The notes beneath the pieces are model-generated. The model worked only from the letters and a program-made list of their open reading frames with translations. It searched no databases and was not told the origin of the DNA. The translations under genes and the position numbers were made by a program. Shown here piece by piece: positions 33,653 to 43,279 of a stretch of DNA of 64,000 nt. Each line of letters starts with the position of its first letter. The first letter of the stretch is position 1. Where the stretch lies: positions 142,244-206,243 of the forward strand of contig JAKPHK010000068.1 in NCBI GenBank assembly GCA_029550345.1, in the 5' to 3' direction. The stretch comes from Pseudomonadota bacterium (GTDB taxonomy: Bacteria > Pseudomonadota > Alphaproteobacteria > Sphingomonadales > Sphingomonadaceae).

Positions 33653-34883
33653 GACGCCCCTGCCCTTCCCTGCCGGGTGCAAGCAGATCGGCAAGCGGCG
33701 CCAGCGTGGCCTGCCAGCCTAGCTGTTCGACCACAAACCGCCGCGCCGCCTTGCCGATGCGCGCCTTGGCCGCTGGATCGCCGAGCAAATCAATCACCCG
33801 CCGAGCAAGGTCTTCGTCGCTTTCGGCAATCGACAGATGCTGGCCGTCGCAGGCCGAAATGCCAGTCGCGGCGCCGGGGGTAAGGACCACCGGCAGCTCC
33901 ATGGCCATGGCTTCCAGCACCTTATTCTGGACACCGCGCGCGATCTCCAGCGGGACCAGCGCCAGATCGGCAGCCGCGAGCCAGGTGCGGATATCCGGCA
34001 CCTCTCCCCAGATGTAGCAATCATTCGCGCCGTGCCGGGCCTTGAGCGACTCTGGCGGATTTCGTCCGACAACGTGAAAGCTGGCCTCCGGCACCTGCGC
34101 CCTGATCAGCGGCATCAGCCTTTCTATCGCGCGCTCAGCGGCGGCGATGTTGGGGGCATAGTCCATCTGGCCGGTGAAGATCAGCCTGGGGCCCGGCATC
34201 GCCAGCAATCGCGCTTCGGGCGCGGCCACGGCCGGATCGAAGACGGTGCTGTCTATCCCGTTGCGCAGCGCCCGAACGTCTGCCTTCCCGCGCTGTTCCG
34301 GGGCGAGACGGCCACTGAAGAGATCGGCCTCTTCCTGAGAGACGAACAGGCAGCAATCGGACCGCACGGCAAGGCGCGCTTCCTCGGCCTTGAGCAAGCG
34401 CCCCTCGCGCAAGTCGATCCAGGCCCGCGGCCCGGAACCCGCCGCGCCATAGGCTTCGAATTTTGCGGAATCGACATCGACCAGATCGGTAATCACCCGG
34501 CCGGAAAACCGGGCGGGCACATATTGCCCCATCTGCCCCGAGAAAGCGTAGATGGCGCTGATATCGCGCTCTTTCAGCACGCGCTCGACATATGCGGCGA
34601 TCCGGGACGAATGAAACGCCGCAAGGCTTACGGGCTGGCCGCGCAACAAGGCCTCGGCCCCGGCCAGAGCCAGTGGCTTGGTCCGGCGCACCAGGCAGTG
34701 ACTGGCCGCAAGGCCGGCCAATACAGGTTCCTGCGCCAGATCGGCCGCGCTTTCGGCAAAGGTCGCAACGTGAACCGGACCGAGCCCGGACAGATGGCGC
34801 AGCACGTGGCTTGAACGGATCTTGTCGCCCCGATCGGGCGGAAACGGCATCCGGTGGGCTAGGAACAGGACCTCGCCACTCAC
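33642..34883 (-). CDS. Exosortase-associated glycosyltransferase (TIGR03087 type)
   Basis: Retaining GT4-like glycosyltransferase for exopolysaccharide assembly. The 413-residue protein starts at GTG (VSGEVLFLAHRMPFPPDRGD), overlapping the FemAB stop by GTGA. The opening AHRMPFPPDRGDKIRSSH is the signature of the PEP-CTERM/exosortase-linked TIGR03087 group. The C-terminal Rossmann half has IFTGQMDYAPN and the donor site VPLEIARGVQNKVLEAMAM. The sugar donor cannot be told from sequence. Confidence 0.88.
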   Translation of the reverse strand: MSGEVLFLAHRMPFPPDRGDKIRSSHVLRHLSGLGPVHVATFAESAADLAQEPVLAGLAASHCLVRRTKPLALAGAEALLRGQPVSLAAFHSSRIAAYVERVLKERDISAIYAFSGQMGQYVPARFSGRVITDLVDVDSAKFEAYGAAGSGPRAWIDLREGRLLKAEEARLAVRSDCCLFVSQEEADLFSGRLAPEQRGKADVRALRNGIDSTVFDPAVAAPEARLLAMPGPRLIFTGQMDYAPNIAAAERAIERLMPLIRAQVPEASFHVVGRNPPESLKARHGANDCYIWGEVPDIRTWLAAADLALVPLEIARGVQNKVLEAMAMELPVVLTPGAATGISACDGQHLSIAESDEDLARRVIDLLGDPAAKARIGKAARRFVVEQLGWQATLAPLADLLAPGREGQGRHAA

Positions 34884-35956
34884 GCCAGACCCCGCGCGAT
34901 GTGCGGCCCGATCAGGTTCGCGATCGGCAGCGGTAGGCGCTTCCACAGTTCGATCTTGGCCGAATGGCTGGCGCTGGTCGGATCGGCATCGCGGGCCGGT
35001 GCGCCCGGCGCGGTCCAGCTGGCATAGCCCAGCGGTTCAGGCTCAAAACCCCAGTTTTTCTTGAAATCGTGCGCCCCGCTGCCGGTCTTGGAGCGGCCGA
35101 AATCAAACCGATCGCAGCCGCGCCGCCGGGCGTGGAGCATCAGTTCGTAATACATCCGGTCGTTCGCCCGCAGTCGCCGGGCATCCCAGGTGCCACCGCC
35201 CCAATAGGGCATCACCGCGCCCTTGTGGTAAAGCGAAAGCACGCTGGCGACCGGCTTGCCCTGATGCTGCACGGTCAGCACATCGGCATCGCTGCCAAAG
35301 TCGTCGAGCACGGCATCGAACAGGCTGCGCGGGAATACCGGCGTGCCCAGATTGCGGACGCTTTCGGCATAGACAGCATAGTGCGCGGCGCGATCTTGCG
35401 GTCCGCTGCCGACCGAAATCTCCAGATCGGCGGCCAGCCCCTTGCGGACTTCGGCGCGCTGTTTACGCGGGATCCAGCTGAGCTGCGCCTCATCGTCAGC
35501 GGCGAGCGGGGCAACGAAACCGCAGTGCGAGTCGTGCCGGATTTTCCAGCCGCTACGGACCCCGGGCAGCATCCCGCCGCGTAATTCGATCGCGGGACAG
35601 GAATGGCGCAGCGCCAGTTCCTTGGCCGCTTCAAGCAGCACTTCACCGGCACTGACATCACAGGCCAGAATACCACCACCAACACCGAACCCGCTTGAAA
35701 CCAGCACCCGCCCGAACAGCGGCGAATGTGCCTCGATCAGCGGAAGGTATGCCGCCAGTTCACCTTGTCGTTCAGCGACCAGTGCAAGCGCCTTGTTGCC
35801 GGTTCCACGGGCTACCGCCGCCAGCCAGGTCGGGCGGTGAAACGGGGTGGCTTCAGGCTGCTCAGATACAAAGCGCTCAAGCCGCGCGAACTCGTGCGGG
35901 TCGCGCAGATCAGCCGCGCGCGGGGACAGGGCCGCTGGTTTGAACGGCGCGTTCAT
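34880..35956 (-). CDS. FemAB-family protein, XrtA-associated
   Basis: A 358-residue GNAT-fold protein of the FemAB/BioF2-like acyltransferase family. The N-terminal part includes RPTWLAAVARGTGN and LPLIEAHSPLFGRVLVSSG, and the C-terminal acetyltransferase half ALYHKGAVMPYWGGGTWDAR with DRFDFGRSKTGSGAHDFKKN. Cluster members of this type are annotated as FemAB family XrtA/PEP-CTERM system-associated; they may attach an amino acid to a glycan. ATG 35956 overlaps the deacetylase stop by ATGA; the longer open frame upstream is not coding. Confidence 0.87.
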   Translation of the reverse strand: MNAPFKPAALSPRAADLRDPHEFARLERFVSEQPEATPFHRPTWLAAVARGTGNKALALVAERQGELAAYLPLIEAHSPLFGRVLVSSGFGVGGGILACDVSAGEVLLEAAKELALRHSCPAIELRGGMLPGVRSGWKIRHDSHCGFVAPLAADDEAQLSWIPRKQRAEVRKGLAADLEISVGSGPQDRAAHYAVYAESVRNLGTPVFPRSLFDAVLDDFGSDADVLTVQHQGKPVASVLSLYHKGAVMPYWGGGTWDARRLRANDRMYYELMLHARRRGCDRFDFGRSKTGSGAHDFKKNWGFEPEPLGYASWTAPGAPARDADPTSASHSAKIELWKRLPLPIANLIGPHIARGLA

Positions 35957-36825
35957 GCCGCCAGATCCACGGCCAGCGCAGCCTCGCGGTGCGCCAGCAG
36001 GTCCATTCGGCCCCAGGCGAACTCGCGGACCAGCTGGTTCAGCTTGTCCGCCATGACCGAGAGGTTGGTATAGTGCCTGACCCGCGAGCGGATCGAGGCA
36101 TTGGGAACCCGGGGCTGATCGGGATCGATCTCCCACGGGTGGAAATAGAACACCGCCGGCCTGCGGTCTTCCCGATTGACCTGGCGGATCGCCCAGCGCG
36201 AAAAGCCATAGGGCAGGACCCGGAAAAAGCCCCCTCCCCCCGCTGCCAGCCGCCGCCCGGCAAAGTGCGCGGTGGTGACCGGAATCTCGATCAGATCCGA
36301 CCACGGCAGCGGCTTGAAGGCAAACCGCGGTGCCTCACGCCAGCCGTAATGATCGTGAACGATCGGCGCGACCGAACTGGAATATTCAAAGCCCTGCTCA
36401 GCCAGCGCCATATAGGCCCAGGGCGTGCGGCTATCGATCGAAAAGCTGGGCGCGCGGTAGCCGGTGATGCGCTGGCCGCCGGCATCCTCAAGCACCTTTT
36501 TTGAGCGCTCAAGATCGGCCGAAAAACCTGCCTTGTCGAACCGAAACACCCGCTCGTGATCCCAGCCGTGGCTGGCCAGCTCGTGCCCCTGTTCAACGAT
36601 CCGGCGCATCAGCGCGCCATGGCGCTGGGCCACCCAACCGAGGGTAAAGAACGTCGCCTTGACTTCAGCCGCCGCGAACATTTCAAGGATTAGATCGCAG
36701 TTGCGCTCAACCCGGCTGCCAAGCGAATCCCAGTTCCCCCGATCGATCACCCCTTCAAAGGCGCCGACCTGGAACCAGTCCTCGACATCGACCGAAAGAC
36801 CATTGACCACACCCGGGAGAGCCAT
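35953..36825 (-). CDS. Polysaccharide deacetylase, XrtA-associated
   Basis: NodB-type carbohydrate esterase (CE4) that removes N-acetyl groups from a polysaccharide. The 290-residue protein begins with the metal-binding VNGLSVDVEDWFQVG. It then has ATFFTLGWVAQRH, the zinc histidines in LASHGWDHERV, GYRAPSFSIDSRTPWAY and the C-terminal VFYFHPWEIDPDQPR (DUF3473-like tail). The tail and position mark the exosortase-linked subfamily. No signal peptide is evident, so it probably acts on the cytoplasmic side of the membrane. Confidence 0.9.
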   Translation of the reverse strand: MALPGVVNGLSVDVEDWFQVGAFEGVIDRGNWDSLGSRVERNCDLILEMFAAAEVKATFFTLGWVAQRHGALMRRIVEQGHELASHGWDHERVFRFDKAGFSADLERSKKVLEDAGGQRITGYRAPSFSIDSRTPWAYMALAEQGFEYSSSVAPIVHDHYGWREAPRFAFKPLPWSDLIEIPVTTAHFAGRRLAAGGGGFFRVLPYGFSRWAIRQVNREDRRPAVFYFHPWEIDPDQPRVPNASIRSRVRHYTNLSVMADKLNQLVREFAWGRMDLLAHREAALAVDLAA

Positions 36826-36847
36826 CGCGACCTGCTCCTGATCCCGA

Positions 36848-38038
36848 TCAGGCCGCAGCGCGGCTGGCGTCGTCGGCTTCGATCCACTCGATCAGCATGG
36901 TCAGGGTGTGACGGATCGTGCGCTCCTGCTCCAGCATCTTGGTCTCGATCCCGGCCAGCTTGGCCTCCACTGCGGCAAGGGCGGCATTGTCCACCCCGGC
37001 TGCCGCCGGAACCGCCGGAGCCTCATCGCGCTCGTTGGCCAGCTCGATAACGGCCTGTTGCAGTTCCGCGATCTGGGCGTCACGCTCTGCCAGCAGGGCC
37101 TGAAGCTGGGCCATTGCCACGGCATCGACCGGAACCGCCGGAGCGGCAACCGGCACGGGCGGCACCTCGGGCTGCGCGACCGGGGCGGGAGCCGCCTGCC
37201 GCTCTACCTTCTTCAGCTGCAAGGTCCCGTCCAGCTCAAGCTCGTCCAGCACCTGGGTCAGCATCGCCCCGTCGATCCGGTTGCGCTGCTCGACCGCGCC
37301 GAGCAGCATCAGCCGGTTGCAGATCTGGTTGATCCGGCGCGGAACCCCGCCCGAAGCCTCATACAGCACGGTATAGACGCGCTGATCGAACTTGGGATTG
37401 CCGGTCCAGCCGACGCATTTCAGGCGGTGCTCGATATAGGGCTGAACCTCGGCCAGCTCCATCGCCTCAAGGTGGTGGGCCGCGATCACACGCTGGCGCA
37501 GCTGCTCCAGCTGGGGGTGATCCTGAATCGTTTCGCGAAATTCCGGCTGACCCAGCAGCAGGGTTTGCAGCAGCGGGTGCGCGCCAAGCTGGAAGTTGGA
37601 CAGCATCCGCAGTTCTTCCAGCGCCTCGATCGCCAGGTTCTGGCTTTCGTCCACCACCAGCAGGCAGCGGCGGCCCGCGCGGGCTTCATCGTGCAGGAAA
37701 GCTTCGATCGCCCCCAGCGCCGAGGCCTTGTCGTGCCCATCGACGATCAGGCCAAAGGCCTGGGCGACGACGTGAACCAGCTCTTCGCCATCCAGTTTCG
37801 AGGTGACGATCTGCGCGGCGGTCAGCCGGGCCGGATCGATCGTCGCCATCAGATGCGCAACCAGCGTTGACTTACCCGCGCCGACTTCACCGGTGATCAC
37901 CACGAAGCCTTCGCCCTGCGCCAGCCCGTAAGAGAGGTAGGACAGCGCCTTGCGATGCGTCAGGCTCTCAAAATAGAACGCCGGATCGGGGGTCAGCTGG
38001 AACGGCCGGCCGGTAAGTCCGTAATAGTCGTTGAACAT
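36848..38038 (-). CDS. XrtA-associated AAA ATPase (ExeA-like)
   Basis: A 396-residue ATPase beginning MFNDYYGLTGRPFQLTPDP, the standard opening of ExeA-like proteins in exosortase clusters (TIGR03015 type). Walker A is ITGEVGAGKSTLVAHLM and Walker B is RCLLVVDESQNLA, with an HHLEAMELAEVQPYI segment behind. After about residue 270 it becomes Pro/Ala/Val-rich, then a coiled coil (LQALLAERDAQIAELQQAVI). Its role in the system is not settled; coupling to secretion or to the chain-length complex is plausible. Confidence 0.88.
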   Translation of the reverse strand: MFNDYYGLTGRPFQLTPDPAFYFESLTHRKALSYLSYGLAQGEGFVVITGEVGAGKSTLVAHLMATIDPARLTAAQIVTSKLDGEELVHVVAQAFGLIVDGHDKASALGAIEAFLHDEARAGRRCLLVVDESQNLAIEALEELRMLSNFQLGAHPLLQTLLLGQPEFRETIQDHPQLEQLRQRVIAAHHLEAMELAEVQPYIEHRLKCVGWTGNPKFDQRVYTVLYEASGGVPRRINQICNRLMLLGAVEQRNRIDGAMLTQVLDELELDGTLQLKKVERQAAPAPVAQPEVPPVPVAAPAVPVDAVAMAQLQALLAERDAQIAELQQAVIELANERDEAPAVPAAAGVDNAALAAVEAKLAGIETKMLEQERTIRHTLTMLIEWIEADDASRAAA

Positions 38039-38061
38039 CGTCTTCTTCCCTTCCGAGCCGA

Positions 38062-39810
38062 TCAGAACGAATACCGGACGCCGACCATTGCCTGGGCGGT
38101 CCAGATATCCTGAAGCAGCTCGCGATTGACCCCTTCGACACCAACGGCCGCGCTGGCCGAAAGGTTGCGGGTGAGCGAGCGGTAATAGGCGGCAGTTGCC
38201 CCATAGGCCGAGACATCGCCAGCGAGAGAATCTCCGCTTTGGTACCAGTTGGCCCAGATATTGGTGCCAAAGCTGGAATTGCGGTCGATCCGTCCGTTGA
38301 GATAGGCCGAAACCCAGTAGTTCTCGTCGATCACGCCATTGGCACTGGCAAGGACGGTGCCGGGCGCGGCGATGAACGTGCGGCGGTTGTAACCGCCGCC
38401 AATCCCGTACTGCAGCACGCCCGAAGTGACCCCGAAGGTGGCCAGCACACCGCGTCCCCGGAATACCGAGGAGCTGACCGAAGCCAGCGCGCCGTTAAGG
38501 CAGGTTCCCTGCCCCTCCGTCACCGCGCCGGTCGCCACAACGCAGGTGCCCAGATCGCCGGTCAGCGGATTGTGGATCGCGTCGAACTGGGTCGGCAGTG
38601 CCGCCAGCTGGTTGTTGAGCAGCCCGCCAAAGCCGGTAACGTTATCATAGACCGAGACATTCAGGCTCATCCGCGAATTGGGCGCATAAGCGAAGCTGCC
38701 GAAATAGGTGGTCGAACCGTACCGCCGCCCGACGTGGGCCTCAAGCGCGGTGCGCGAGCTTGGCCGCCAGATCAGCCCGGCATCCCAGATCAGGCCATCG
38801 GCCTCATAGGCGATCTGGCGCGGCTGGCTTTTGTCGGTGAGATAGCGTCCGTTGCTGTCGATCACCGGCAGGCCGCTGAGGGTATCGATCACCGCATCAC
38901 GGTGCGAAATCTTGACGTCTTCATAGCCGATCCCGGCCACCACGGCGAGGTCCGCGCCAAGCGGAACGGTAATATCGCCGCGCACGTGCTTGTCATCGAT
39001 CCGCTGATCGAGATTGGATACATCTTCGCGGTTCCAGCCCGCACCTATGCCAACGCCGATCGGAAGAACCGTCCCGGCCTTGAACCCGGCGTGCAGCGCA
39101 GCGTTGTGGACCGTGCCTTCGTCGTAAACGTCAATCGGGTTCTGCCCGGGCACGACGACCAGCGAATTGGGCGCTTCGACACGGTTGTAGCCGAACCGGT
39201 AATGCCCTTCGACCAGCAGTTCACCCATATGGGTGCGCAGCGACGGGCCGAGATAGGCGCCGTAAACCTGCGAGGTGGAATTGCCCTCGAACCCGTTCAG
39301 CGCGGCGCCGTTGTTCTCCACGCTCATCCGCGCGGCCATGGCCCCGGCTTCAAAGGTCAGCGCCTGGGGCACGATCCCGATCGAGCCGCGCGCGATCCCA
39401 CTCACCACGTCGCTGTCGGGCACGCGGTTGCTGCCATAGCCGAAGCGGCGCTCATAACGGACTGCCACGGCGCCCTGGCTGTTGCGGCCGGCGATGCTGG
39501 CGTCCAGCCCGGCGGCCAGCGCGGTGTAGGTCAACACTTCGCTGCCGGGCGAAAGCTCGGCGGTGACGACCTGCTGCGCCTCGATATAGGGCGTGACCTT
39601 GACCTTCTTGGTCCGGATCCGGGCGCTGGGCGCATCACCATCGCTGTCGCCATCGTCGGTATCGCCGCTGTCGGCAGAGCCGCCAGAGTTTCCGGCGCCA
39701 GTCACGTCGCCATAGGCAAGGCTTTGGGCATGGGCCAGGCCCGGCACACCGGCACCGCAGCAGATCGCCAGCAAGGCAAGATTCTTAAAGAGGCGCGACT
39801 TCATGGTCAT
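38062..39810 (-). CDS. Outer-membrane beta-barrel protein of the exopolysaccharide cluster
   Basis: A 582-residue exported protein: signal peptide ending GLAHAQS, then an unusual Gly/Ser/Asp-rich stretch (about residues 38-60, GNSGGSADSGDTDDGDSDGD). After that come alternating hydrophobic/aromatic strands typical of a barrel, ending in GVRYSF with terminal Phe, the outer-membrane insertion signal. By position it matches the TIGR03016-type outer-membrane protein of PEP-CTERM clusters. The Asp-rich stretch could bind calcium; that is a guess. Confidence 0.8.
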   Translation of the reverse strand: MTMKSRLFKNLALLAICCGAGVPGLAHAQSLAYGDVTGAGNSGGSADSGDTDDGDSDGDAPSARIRTKKVKVTPYIEAQQVVTAELSPGSEVLTYTALAAGLDASIAGRNSQGAVAVRYERRFGYGSNRVPDSDVVSGIARGSIGIVPQALTFEAGAMAARMSVENNGAALNGFEGNSTSQVYGAYLGPSLRTHMGELLVEGHYRFGYNRVEAPNSLVVVPGQNPIDVYDEGTVHNAALHAGFKAGTVLPIGVGIGAGWNREDVSNLDQRIDDKHVRGDITVPLGADLAVVAGIGYEDVKISHRDAVIDTLSGLPVIDSNGRYLTDKSQPRQIAYEADGLIWDAGLIWRPSSRTALEAHVGRRYGSTTYFGSFAYAPNSRMSLNVSVYDNVTGFGGLLNNQLAALPTQFDAIHNPLTGDLGTCVVATGAVTEGQGTCLNGALASVSSSVFRGRGVLATFGVTSGVLQYGIGGGYNRRTFIAAPGTVLASANGVIDENYWVSAYLNGRIDRNSSFGTNIWANWYQSGDSLAGDVSAYGATAAYYRSLTRNLSASAAVGVEGVNRELLQDIWTAQAMVGVRYSF

Positions 39811-40907
39811 CCCCCGTATCCATAGTAAGAGCCGAAGCGGCGACCGCTCGGGCTGAAGTGAACGGCGTTCAGCAAAAGCTGAATGTTCGGGCAGGCCGAA
39901 AGCAGCGAGATCGCGTCTTCAAGCGCGCCCTGTCCGGTCCGGTCGGCCCGGGCGACCAGAACCGCCTGGCCGACATATTTGGCCAGTTCCGCCGCGGGCG
40001 ATGCGGCAAGGGCTGGCGGCGAATCGAAAATCACGATGCGGTGCGGCGCGCCCTGGGTCAGGCGTTCCAGCACGGCAGCGGTGCGCGAGGATGAAAGGTA
40101 CTCGCTGTCAGAAGTGGTCGCACTTCCGGCGGGCAGCACCCACAGCCCGGGAATATCAGTCCCGATCACGCAATCGGCAACATCGATATCGGGATTGGAC
40201 AAGGCGTCCATCAACCCCGGACCGCCCGGCAGGCCAAGCATCGAAAGCACCGAAGGCTTGGCGAAATCGGCATCGACCAGCAGGACTTCGCTTTCCTTTT
40301 CGGCCGCGATCGCCAGAGCCAGATTAACCGAGGTAAAGCTCTTGCCCTCACCCGGATGCGGCGAGCAGATCAGGATCCGCTGTGCAGCCGAACCCATGCC
40401 CTGCTGGCCAAGCTGACCGGCATTGTAGAGCAGCTGCCGCTTGATGATGCGAAACTCCTCCAGCAGCGCGGTGACGCTGCTTTCGGGCACGATCAGGCCC
40501 TGATCGCGCAGGTGCTGGCGGTTGACGGTGTGCTTTTCACCCCGGAAGCGGACCGGGACGGCGACGGGCGCCGGAACCTTGCCGGTCGGCGCGGGCGCGA
40601 TCACTTCGGGTTCGACCACTTCGGGCGCGGCCTCGGCGATCGGCTCAGGGCGCGGGGCGGGCTTCGGCTCGGGCGCGGCGGCGGCTTCGGCCACCGGCGA
40701 GATTTCAGCCTCTTCCACCACTTCGTCGGCGCGGCGATAGCGGCGGCGCTTGGAAGGCGGCGGAACCAGGTTTTCCGGGATCGGGGCCGGGGCGAGTTTG
40801 ACCAGATCGTAATTGCGGACAACCCGCTCGATCAGCGTCGCCGCGTCCTTCTTCACTTCGGCCTCGGCCTCGGTTTCAGGCAGGGGGATCTTGGTTTGCT
40901 TGGTCAT
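39807..40907 (-). CDS. XrtA-associated tyrosine autokinase (CpsD/BY-kinase type)
   Basis: Cytoplasmic BY-kinase that controls polysaccharide chain assembly together with the Wzz-like protein. In the 366-residue protein, residues 1-150 are a Pro/Glu-rich variable region. Then come Walker A (ILICSPHPGEGKSFTSVNL), Walker A' (VLLVDADFAKPSVL) and Walker B (RIVIFDSPPALA). The extreme C terminus RRFGSYYGYGG gives the tyrosine cluster expected for autophosphorylation. Stop and start overlap the outer-membrane gene by ATGA. Confidence 0.92.
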   Translation of the reverse strand: MTKQTKIPLPETEAEAEVKKDAATLIERVVRNYDLVKLAPAPIPENLVPPPSKRRRYRRADEVVEEAEISPVAEAAAAPEPKPAPRPEPIAEAAPEVVEPEVIAPAPTGKVPAPVAVPVRFRGEKHTVNRQHLRDQGLIVPESSVTALLEEFRIIKRQLLYNAGQLGQQGMGSAAQRILICSPHPGEGKSFTSVNLALAIAAEKESEVLLVDADFAKPSVLSMLGLPGGPGLMDALSNPDIDVADCVIGTDIPGLWVLPAGSATTSDSEYLSSSRTAAVLERLTQGAPHRIVIFDSPPALAASPAAELAKYVGQAVLVARADRTGQGALEDAISLLSACPNIQLLLNAVHFSPSGRRFGSYYGYGG

Positions 40908-40917
40908 TTGATCCCTC

Positions 40918-42432
40918 TCAGGCCACCATGCTGCGCTGGATCATCTCCAGCGAAAGCAACAGAACGAAGACCCCGCCCAGGGCGGCAGTGGCGGCGTAGA
41001 ACCAGGTCAGGCGCTTGCGCCGCAGCGCGCGGGCACCATCGGTCAGAGTCTGGCTGACGGCGCCAAGCACTGGCAGTCCCAGCGTCCGTTCAAGTTTGGC
41101 CGTGGTTGCAAAGGTTGAGCGCAGCTGGCCCACCGCAAAGGCGGCAGCGGCACCGGCGCCCAGCCCGGCGATCAGAACGCCGAACAGCAGCAGCGGGCGG
41201 TTGGGTGCAACCGGGCTGCGCGGGGTGCTGGGCGGATCGATCACCTGGAACTTCACCGAACTGTGCTCGGTTTCGACCTGACCGCGCAGGCGCAGCTCCT
41301 CACGGTCCTGCAGCAGCTTGTCGTACTGCTGCTTGAGCACGTCGTAATCGCGGTTGATCCGCTGCTGCTCGGCCAGCGCTTCCGGATTGGAGAACTGCTG
41401 CGCGGTGACCTGGCTGAGTTCGGCCTGCACCGCGGCGCGGCGCGCGGTCAGCGCCTGAACATTGGCCTGACGTTCGGCCTTGATCGATTCGAGCGAGGCA
41501 TAGGCCGGATTGGGCTGTCCGGCGGGGCCGCTCTCTCCGGCAGCGGCCTGCTTCAGCATATTGACCTGATTGCGGGCAGCGATCACGTCGGGGTGGTTCT
41601 CGGTCAGGCCGCGGGCACGCAGCGAATTGAGCTGCGCCTGGGCATCGCTGAGCGCGCCGCGCGCACCCCCGGCAGAGGTCCCGGCCAGGGTCTTGGGCGT
41701 TCCGGCCAGTTGGCCGTTGATCGCCGCCAGCGCGCTTTGCGCGGCGGCCAGATCAGCATCGATCCCGCGAAGTTCGGCACGCAGTGCCTCAACCCGCTGG
41801 ATCGGCGAAGTGCCGCCCTTGGCCAGGGCAGGATTAGCGGCTTCAAAGGCCAGGCGCTTCTGCTCGGCCGCCTCAAGCTCCTTCTGGCGCTGGGCCAGCT
41901 GCTGATCCATGAAATCGAGCGAGGAGCTGACCTCACCCTTGTTCCCGGCAAGGTTTTCCTCGCGGAAGATGTCGATCAGCTTCTGCACAACCGCCTGCGC
42001 GATCTTGGCGTTGGCGGCATCGGAGCGTCCGCCATCGCCATAGCTGGCGGTGATTTCGAACAGGTTGTCCTTGGTGCTCTCGATCTTGATCTTCTTGCCC
42101 AGCCCGGCAATCGCGCCTTCCATCTGCTTGGGATCGGTGATCCCCGCGCCGATTTCGGTGCCGCGGATCACCTTCTCAAGATTGACCGAGCTGGTCAGGG
42201 TCTGCTGGACCCGCTCAATGTCGCGCTTGTTGCTGGTGGGAACGCCGGTCACGTCGGACAGGACGTCTTCCAGCTTCACGAAGATCCGGGCCTTCGATTC
42301 ATAGCTGTTGGGGATCATCCCCACCACCAGCCAACCGAGCAGGCAAACCGCCCAGGCCACGGCCAGCGCCAGCCAGCGGCGGTGCCAGACGGTGAAGATC
42401 GCAGCGCGGATTTCATCGAAAATGTTGTTCAT
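40918..42432 (-). CDS. Polysaccharide chain-length determinant (Wzz/GNVR type), XrtA-associated
   Basis: Inner-membrane co-polymerase that sets exopolysaccharide length. The 504-residue protein has an N-terminal helix (RRWLALAVAWAVCLLGWLVV), a Wzz domain and a long periplasmic coiled coil (about residues 170-390, with LAQRQKELEAAEQKRLAFEA). The GNVR-type proline motif PRSPVAPNRPLLLFGVLIAG leads into the second helix, and a third hydrophobic segment lies at the C terminus. It is paired with the separate tyrosine kinase ten bases downstream, as usual in exosortase clusters. Confidence 0.92.
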   Translation of the reverse strand: MNNIFDEIRAAIFTVWHRRWLALAVAWAVCLLGWLVVGMIPNSYESKARIFVKLEDVLSDVTGVPTSNKRDIERVQQTLTSSVNLEKVIRGTEIGAGITDPKQMEGAIAGLGKKIKIESTKDNLFEITASYGDGGRSDAANAKIAQAVVQKLIDIFREENLAGNKGEVSSSLDFMDQQLAQRQKELEAAEQKRLAFEAANPALAKGGTSPIQRVEALRAELRGIDADLAAAQSALAAINGQLAGTPKTLAGTSAGGARGALSDAQAQLNSLRARGLTENHPDVIAARNQVNMLKQAAAGESGPAGQPNPAYASLESIKAERQANVQALTARRAAVQAELSQVTAQQFSNPEALAEQQRINRDYDVLKQQYDKLLQDREELRLRGQVETEHSSVKFQVIDPPSTPRSPVAPNRPLLLFGVLIAGLGAGAAAAFAVGQLRSTFATTAKLERTLGLPVLGAVSQTLTDGARALRRKRLTWFYAATAALGGVFVLLLSLEMIQRSMVA

Positions 42433-42457
42433 CGTCTGCCCCCGAGGCGCCCCTTCC

Positions 42458-43102
42458 TCAGAATGTGCTTTCGGGGATGATGATGACGTCGCCCGGCATC
42501 AGCATCACATTGGCGCGGCTGTCTCCCTTCTTGAGGAGATCGCCCAGACGGATCGAATATTCCTTCTGCCGCCCGGTGGCCTTGTCGAAGCGGATCAGCT
42601 TGGCCCGGTTTCCGGCGGCAAATTCACTCAGCCCGCCAACCGCGATCATCGCGTCGAGCAGGGTCATATTGGCGCGGTAAGGCAGCGAAGCAGGCTTTTC
42701 GGTCGCGCCGACGATCCGCACCTGCTGGCTGTAGGTTCCGGCAAACTTGTTGACGATCACCGACACCAGCGGGTCCTGGATGTACTGCGAAAGTTGCAAA
42801 GTGATATCGTCGGCCAGCATCTTGGGGGTCTTGCCCACGGCCGGCATATCGGTGATCAGCGGGGTCGTGATCCGCCCGTCGGGGCGGACCTGAACCTTGG
42901 CGCCCAGTTCCGGGTTGCGCCACACGAAGATCGTCAATTCATCAAGCGGACCAATGATATAGTCTTCACCCGGCCCTTCCTGCATCGCCACGAATGAGGC
43001 GGGCGGAAGCTGCGGACCGCTCGCGCCGCCGGCACAGCCGGTCAGCATCAGGCTCAGCATCGCGCTGCTGGCCAGAAGACGCGAGAAAGGGTTGTTCGGC
43101 AT
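42458..43102 (-). CDS. Polysaccharide export lipoprotein (Wza-like), XrtA-associated
   Basis: Outer-membrane export channel subunit. The 214-residue lipoprotein has signal MPNNPFSRLLASSAMLSLML with lipobox LTGC, then a Poly_export domain (EDYIIGPLDELTIFVWRNPE, VQVRPDGRITTPLITDMPAV) and a SLBB-like domain (VRIVGATEKPASLPYRANM, LLDAMIAVGGLSEFAAGNR). ATG 43102 gives a proper signal peptide; the longer reading does not. First gene of the ten-gene minus-strand operon down to the amidotransferase, so the main promoter should lie at 43103-43279. Confidence 0.93.
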   Translation of the reverse strand: MPNNPFSRLLASSAMLSLMLTGCAGGASGPQLPPASFVAMQEGPGEDYIIGPLDELTIFVWRNPELGAKVQVRPDGRITTPLITDMPAVGKTPKMLADDITLQLSQYIQDPLVSVIVNKFAGTYSQQVRIVGATEKPASLPYRANMTLLDAMIAVGGLSEFAAGNRAKLIRFDKATGRQKEYSIRLGDLLKKGDSRANVMLMPGDVIIIPESTF

Positions 43103-43247
43103 CGGGCATTTCCTCTTTGAGGCGCCGCGCCGCAGGCCGGGCAATGCCCTTCCCGATCAGCGACCCGGCTGTTCACCGTCCGCTATCGGAAAAAAGGGTG
43201 AATATTGCGTTAGCCCTATGTGCAGATTGTGTGTTCACCCGGATGGG

Positions 43248-43262
43248 GTCCCAGATTGGGAC
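43248..43262. promoter_or_regulatory. Inverted repeat upstream of the exopolysaccharide operon
   Basis: A perfect dyad, GTCCCA-GAT-TGGGAC, lies about 145 bases upstream of the export lipoprotein start, just beyond the end of the decarboxylase gene. It may be an operator for the operon or the end hairpin of the decarboxylase message; no U-tract is present. No convincing sigma-54 site was found in this gap. Confidence 0.35.
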
Positions 43263-43279
43263 AAGCCGGAATGTGGTTG

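Noticed and set aside
43103..43279. Sigma-54 promoter for the exopolysaccharide operon
   Set aside because: Exosortase clusters elsewhere use sigma-54, but no GG-N10-GC element with flanking consensus was found in this gap.
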